64,000 nucleotides of DNA from JBFWRK01 sp050248955 (GTDB lineage Bacteria > Actinomycetota > Acidimicrobiia > Acidimicrobiales > Ilumatobacteraceae): the NCBI GenBank assembly GCA_050248955.1, contig JBFWRK010000001.1:310001-374000 (forward strand), in the 5' to 3' direction. Below, in pieces: positions 60,980-64,000 of this stretch. Each line of letters opens with the position of its first letter. The stretch's first letter is position 1. The notes beneath the pieces are model-generated. The model had not been told where the DNA came from, made no database searches, and saw nothing but the letters and a program-made list of their open reading frames with translations. Position numbers and translations under genes: made by a program.

Positions 60980-61825
60980 TCAGCGCGGCGCGGCGAGGCA
61001 GCGGAGGTAGCCACCGAGCCCCGCTCGCTCCACCACGCGAGCGCCGACGGCGAGGGTCGAGCCCTTCACCGCGTGGCCGTGGCGGATGAGCTCGATCGCG
61101 CGGTTCGTGACGTTCGGTTGGATCGACTCCTGGCGAAGCACCTGCCAGCCCGCCGTTTCCAGCGCCACCCGCAGCGATCGCTTCGAGAAGAAGTTGATGT
61201 GCTCCGGCGGGCGGAGCTGGCTCCACCGAGCTCCGTTCTTCCGCCGACCCAGCGCCCCCCACTGAGGCAGTTCGATGAAGAGGTAGCCGCCCGGTGCGAT
61301 CTTTGGCTTCGCTGCCACGAGCGCGCCGAGTGGATCGACGAGGTGCTCGAGCACGTGCCACATCGTGATGAGCCCGAAATCGCCAGCGACAGCAGCGACT
61401 TCGTTCGACACCGGGACGCCGAACTCCCGCTCCGCGATCGTCGCTGCCGAGGCGGCCTTCTCGACACCGTGCACCTTCCAGCCGGCCGCCTTCGCCTCGG
61501 ACAGGAACGCACCCGTCGCGCAGCCGATGTCCAGGACGCTCTTCTTCGGCGGCTCGACCGACGCCCACGACTGCAGAGAGCTCCACATGGCGCGGGCGTT
61601 CGCCTCGGCCCACGACGCTCCTCGATAGTCCCCGTAGCCGAGGCCCTCCGTGTCGGTCGCGAAGTAGGTATCCGTGTAGAACGCGTCGAGCTCGGCCGCG
61701 GTGGGTCGCGGCATCGTGAAGGCCAGTCCGCATCCGGTGCAGACGTGCACGACGTAGCGCTGCGTCGTCTTCTTGGTTGTCGACGTGGCGCGGCTCGGCG
61801 CTGCACATACCGGACAATTCATCAT
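60980..61825 (-). CDS. Class I SAM-dependent methyltransferase with N-terminal zinc finger
   Basis: The 281-residue protein has an N-terminal Cys4 finger (CPVCAAP and CTGCGLAF), a linker PTAAELDAFYTDTYF, and a methyltransferase domain with motif I SVLDIGCATGAFLSEAKAAGW, acidic VHGVEKA and LITMWHVLEHLVDPLGAL. This layout is common in polysaccharide or lipid-linked glycan clusters (sugar C- or O-methylation). The substrate here is unknown. It is 59 bp downstream of the ABC exporter gene, so the two may be an operon for an exported methylated product. Confidence 0.88.
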   Translation of the reverse strand: MMNCPVCAAPSRATSTTKKTTQRYVVHVCTGCGLAFTMPRPTAAELDAFYTDTYFATDTEGLGYGDYRGASWAEANARAMWSSLQSWASVEPPKKSVLDIGCATGAFLSEAKAAGWKVHGVEKAASAATIAEREFGVPVSNEVAAVAGDFGLITMWHVLEHLVDPLGALVAAKPKIAPGGYLFIELPQWGALGRRKNGARWSQLRPPEHINFFSKRSLRVALETAGWQVLRQESIQPNVTNRAIELIRHGHAVKGSTLAVGARVVERAGLGGYLRCLAAPR

Positions 61826-61884
61826 CGGATCGTAAGTGAGTGATCCATTCTCGTGCTGGCAGGCCTGCAGCGTCGTCCATGCGT

Positions 61885-63678
61885 CTAGCTATCGGCGTAC
61901 GGCGCCGCCTGGATGTTGAACATCTCGGCGTAGTGGCCGTTCGTCGCCATGAGCTCGTCGTGATTGCCCACTTCGATGAGGTGTCCGCTGTCGAGCACGA
62001 GGATCCGGTCGGCTGAGCGCACCGTGGAGAATCGGTGCGAGATCAGCAGCACGGTCCGTCCAACGGCGAGTGCTCTCAGCCGTTTGAACAGCTCGTGCTC
62101 CGCCAGAGGGTCGAGTGCGGCAGTCGGCTCGTCGAGCACCAGGATCGGTGTATCGCGGAAGAAGGCGCGTGCGATCGCCACACGTTGCCACTGCCCACCG
62201 GAGAGCTCGACACCGTGTTCGAAGGAGCGCGACAAGAGCGTGCCGTAGCCGTTCGGGAGATCGTCGAGGAAGGCATCGACGCCAGCCCGCTCACCGGCGA
62301 CGTGGACGCCGGCGACGTCGTCGAGCCGGCTGACGTCGCCGAACGCAACGTTCTCGTGTGCGGTGACCTCGTATCGACCGAAGTCCTGGAACACGAGAGA
62401 GACCGATCGGCGAACGGAGGAGCGGTCGAACGAGGAGCGGTCCGCGCCGTTCCAGCGCACCGCGCCGGCCGTCGGCGAGTAGAGCCCGGCCAGGAGCTTG
62501 GCGATGGTCGTCTTGCCGGAGCCGTTCTCGCCGACGACCGCGACGACCTCGCCTGCCTTCAGGGTGAACGAGATGTTGTGCAGCACCTCCTGGTCCGTTC
62601 CCGGATAGGTGAACGAGACATCGTCCATCGCCAGTGACTCGAGTGTCGGAAGTGCCTCACCGGCGTGCTCGACGGCGTGCAGCCGGGGTGCGTCCTCACG
62701 CTCGAACCGATCGAAGTCCTCCAGGAACGGTGCCGCCGCATCAACTTCGCCGAGCACGTCGACGACACCTCGGAGCTGATTCGTGACCTGTTGCAGGGCG
62801 AGAACGGCAACGCCCGCTTGGGCAACGGTGAGACCGCCGTCGATCGCGACCGCGACGAGCAGTGCGAGCGCCGCGGCGGCGAACATCGACGAAACGACGC
62901 TGCTCGTCAACGCGATCCGCAGCCGCCGTGCGGCGACGCGTTGCATGGCGCTGATGCGTAGGTCGTACAGCTTGCGGATGCGTCCCACGAGGTGGTCACC
63001 GAGGTCCAGCGAGCGCAGCTCGGGGACGCTCGCGCGAGTGGTCACGAGGTTCTCGAGGTACTCGCGCTCGCGCCCGAGGTGCGTCTGCTCGACCACGACG
63101 TCGTAGAAGAGGCGGCTACGACGTCGGTTCGCCCACATGAACGGGAGCGCACCGAGTGCGCCGACGACGAGCACGAGCGGAGCGATGGTCGCGAGCACGA
63201 CGATCATCGAGATCGTCACCGTGATCTGGCTGCCGAGCGTGACCACGGCCCACACGGTGTTCGACACGCTCCGGTAGGTCTCGGAGCGGACACGGCGCAG
63301 GCGATCATGGAACGCCGGGTCCTCGAAGTCCGAGACGTCGGCGCGCACCGCCGCGCTGAGCACCCGCTCGGCAACATCGCGCTGGACCACCTCGCCGATG
63401 ACCGACTGGCGCTCGCTGATGAACGAGCGGGTCACCGACCGGAGCGCGTAGGTGCCAGCGGCCCCGATGAGTGCGGGAACGAACGTGGAGAAGCCAGGTC
63501 GGTCGACCCGGCTCAGCAGCTCGAGGATGCGCCGGATGAAGAGCAGCTGCGTGCCCAGCACCATCGCGTCGACGACCTGCATCGAGACGACGAGCAGGGT
63601 GTCGCGCTTCGCTGCCCGCCACTGCAGCCCGATTCCGATGCCGAGGGCACGTCGAAGCCGCCGGACATCACGAGGCAC
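61885..63678 (-). CDS. ABC exporter, full half-transporter (permease-ATPase)
   Basis: The predicted 597-residue protein starts with GTG at 63678. It has a six-helix exporter domain (about 25-310) and an ATPase domain with Walker A GENGSGKTT, Q-loop LVFQDFGRYEVTAHENVAFG, signature LSGGQWQRVAIARA, Walker B LVLDEPTAALD and His-loop LISHR. It is canonical at both half-sites, so a homodimer is possible. The sequence resembles peptide or lantibiotic exporters with unusual loop content (GDVSRLDDVAGVHVAGERAGVDAFLDDLPNGYGTLLSR). It overlaps the preceding unfinished gene by 11 bp and precedes the methyltransferase gene. Confidence 0.9.
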   Translation of the reverse strand: MPRDVRRLRRALGIGIGLQWRAAKRDTLLVVSMQVVDAMVLGTQLLFIRRILELLSRVDRPGFSTFVPALIGAAGTYALRSVTRSFISERQSVIGEVVQRDVAERVLSAAVRADVSDFEDPAFHDRLRRVRSETYRSVSNTVWAVVTLGSQITVTISMIVVLATIAPLVLVVGALGALPFMWANRRRSRLFYDVVVEQTHLGREREYLENLVTTRASVPELRSLDLGDHLVGRIRKLYDLRISAMQRVAARRLRIALTSSVVSSMFAAAALALLVAVAIDGGLTVAQAGVAVLALQQVTNQLRGVVDVLGEVDAAAPFLEDFDRFEREDAPRLHAVEHAGEALPTLESLAMDDVSFTYPGTDQEVLHNISFTLKAGEVVAVVGENGSGKTTIAKLLAGLYSPTAGAVRWNGADRSSFDRSSVRRSVSLVFQDFGRYEVTAHENVAFGDVSRLDDVAGVHVAGERAGVDAFLDDLPNGYGTLLSRSFEHGVELSGGQWQRVAIARAFFRDTPILVLDEPTAALDPLAEHELFKRLRALAVGRTVLLISHRFSTVRSADRILVLDSGHLIEVGNHDELMATNGHYAEMFNIQAAPYADS

Positions 63679-64000
63679 GGTCGGACGATATCCCGGTGCC
63701 GAGGTACGGCTCGATCGCCTCTCGAACGGAATAGGCAGACGCCCGGCTCAACGAATCAGTTCCGGCGACCGTCACCTCGATCACGGGGACGGCGTTCGCC
63801 AGGCGGGCGACGAGATCGAACTCCTGCTCGACGATCGCCGCATCGCGCCAACCCTCCAGGCGTGGGCTCGCCGTCAGCTCCCGGAACGCTTCTCCAGCGG
63901 AGAGCTCGCGAACCGTTACGCCGACCGTGCCGGCGACGAGTCGGGGTCGAACGAAGCAGGCGATCGGCGTGCGATCGTGCTGGCTGACGCGTGCTGGGAC
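63668..64000 (-). CDS. Incomplete gene at right edge, unknown product
   Basis: Only the last 110 residues are in the window, ending in ...AIEPYLGTGISSDRAS. The visible part begins VPARVSQHDRTPIACFVRPRLVAGTVGV and contains RLEGWRDAAIVEQEFDLVARLANAVPVIEVTVAG. No family was recognised; the rest is beyond base 64000. It overlaps the ABC exporter start by 11 bp, so it belongs to the same operon and may concern synthesis or handling of the exported product. Confidence 0.7.
   Translation of the reverse strand, partial: VPARVSQHDRTPIACFVRPRLVAGTVGVTVRELSAGEAFRELTASPRLEGWRDAAIVEQEFDLVARLANAVPVIEVTVAGTDSLSRASAYSVREAIEPYLGTGISSDRAS

Noticed and set aside
51906..61000. Prophage or integrative element
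   Set aside because: No integrase, terminase, capsid, portal or attachment-site repeats were seen; only toxin-antitoxin, ATPase and pseudogene content.

Overview
The window is a gene-dense, high-GC bacterial chromosome segment. Many genes start with GTG, stop/start overlaps of 1-4 bases are frequent, and spacers are short. The content points to an actinobacterium: an F420-type luciferase-like oxidoreductase, paired RCK potassium regulators next to an OB-fold protein, a stand-alone LigD-type polymerase, and an adaptor/ABC/FtsX export operon whose adaptor carries a peptidoglycan-binding domain. Secreted proteins built from Cys-paired 'LDTR' beta repeats suggest class Acidimicrobiia (Ilumatobacter-like). 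The class assignment is inference. No rRNA, tRNA, CRISPR array, complete prophage or complete insertion sequence was seen.

Layout. 0-5.4 kb: two secreted SGNH hydrolases with beta repeats, rnhA and a short-chain dehydrogenase, bracketed by two inverted copies of a 108-bp MITE-like element. 5.5-14 kb: a marR-argJ unit divergent from yceI across two palindromic operator-like sites, an Arg-rich microprotein, a large LuxR-type ATPase regulator, a TIGR01777 epimerase and a two-domain membrane protein. 14-19.6 kb: two tandem KimA-like APC permeases divergent from two TrkA-like RCK proteins, followed by an OB-fold protein. 20.2-26.1 kb: lpdA, sucB, a fused lipB-lipA gene and a proline peptidase. The first three form one tightly coupled unit for making and using lipoylated 2-oxoacid dehydrogenase. 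26.1-30.8 kb: an intergenic palindrome and 16-bp repeat array, a D-aminoacylase-type hydrolase, a lipoprotein, a membrane protein and a LigD-type polymerase.

30.9-36.1 kb is a four-gene operon: lipoprotein, peptidoglycan-binding adaptor, ABC ATPase and FtsX-type permease. 36.1-46.4 kb holds a degenerate relative of the 108-bp element and a G-rich tract, then an MFS exporter coupled to an amidase, a thioesterase, an LLM oxidoreductase, a stress protein, a GlsB-type membrane protein and a heterodimeric ABC exporter with one apparently degenerate ATP site. 46.4-51.9 kb holds cspA, a membrane-anchored YceI protein, and cobalamin-dependent metH divergent from a PduO-type cobalamin adenosyltransferase.

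51.9-61 kb looks like an accessory zone. It has two related AAA ATPase/nuclease-fold genes flanking pepA, one of them lacking its ATP-binding half, each next to palindromic AT-rich sites. HipBA-like and VapBC-like toxin-antitoxin pairs follow, then a frameshifted M28 peptidase pseudogene, an IS5-type transposase remnant and a probable gene fragment. 61-64 kb holds a zinc-finger methyltransferase, an ABC exporter and an incomplete gene running off the right edge.

The observations most worth following are the LipB-LipA fusion, the 108-bp inverted element family, and the two AAA/nuclease genes that appear to have lost opposite active sites.
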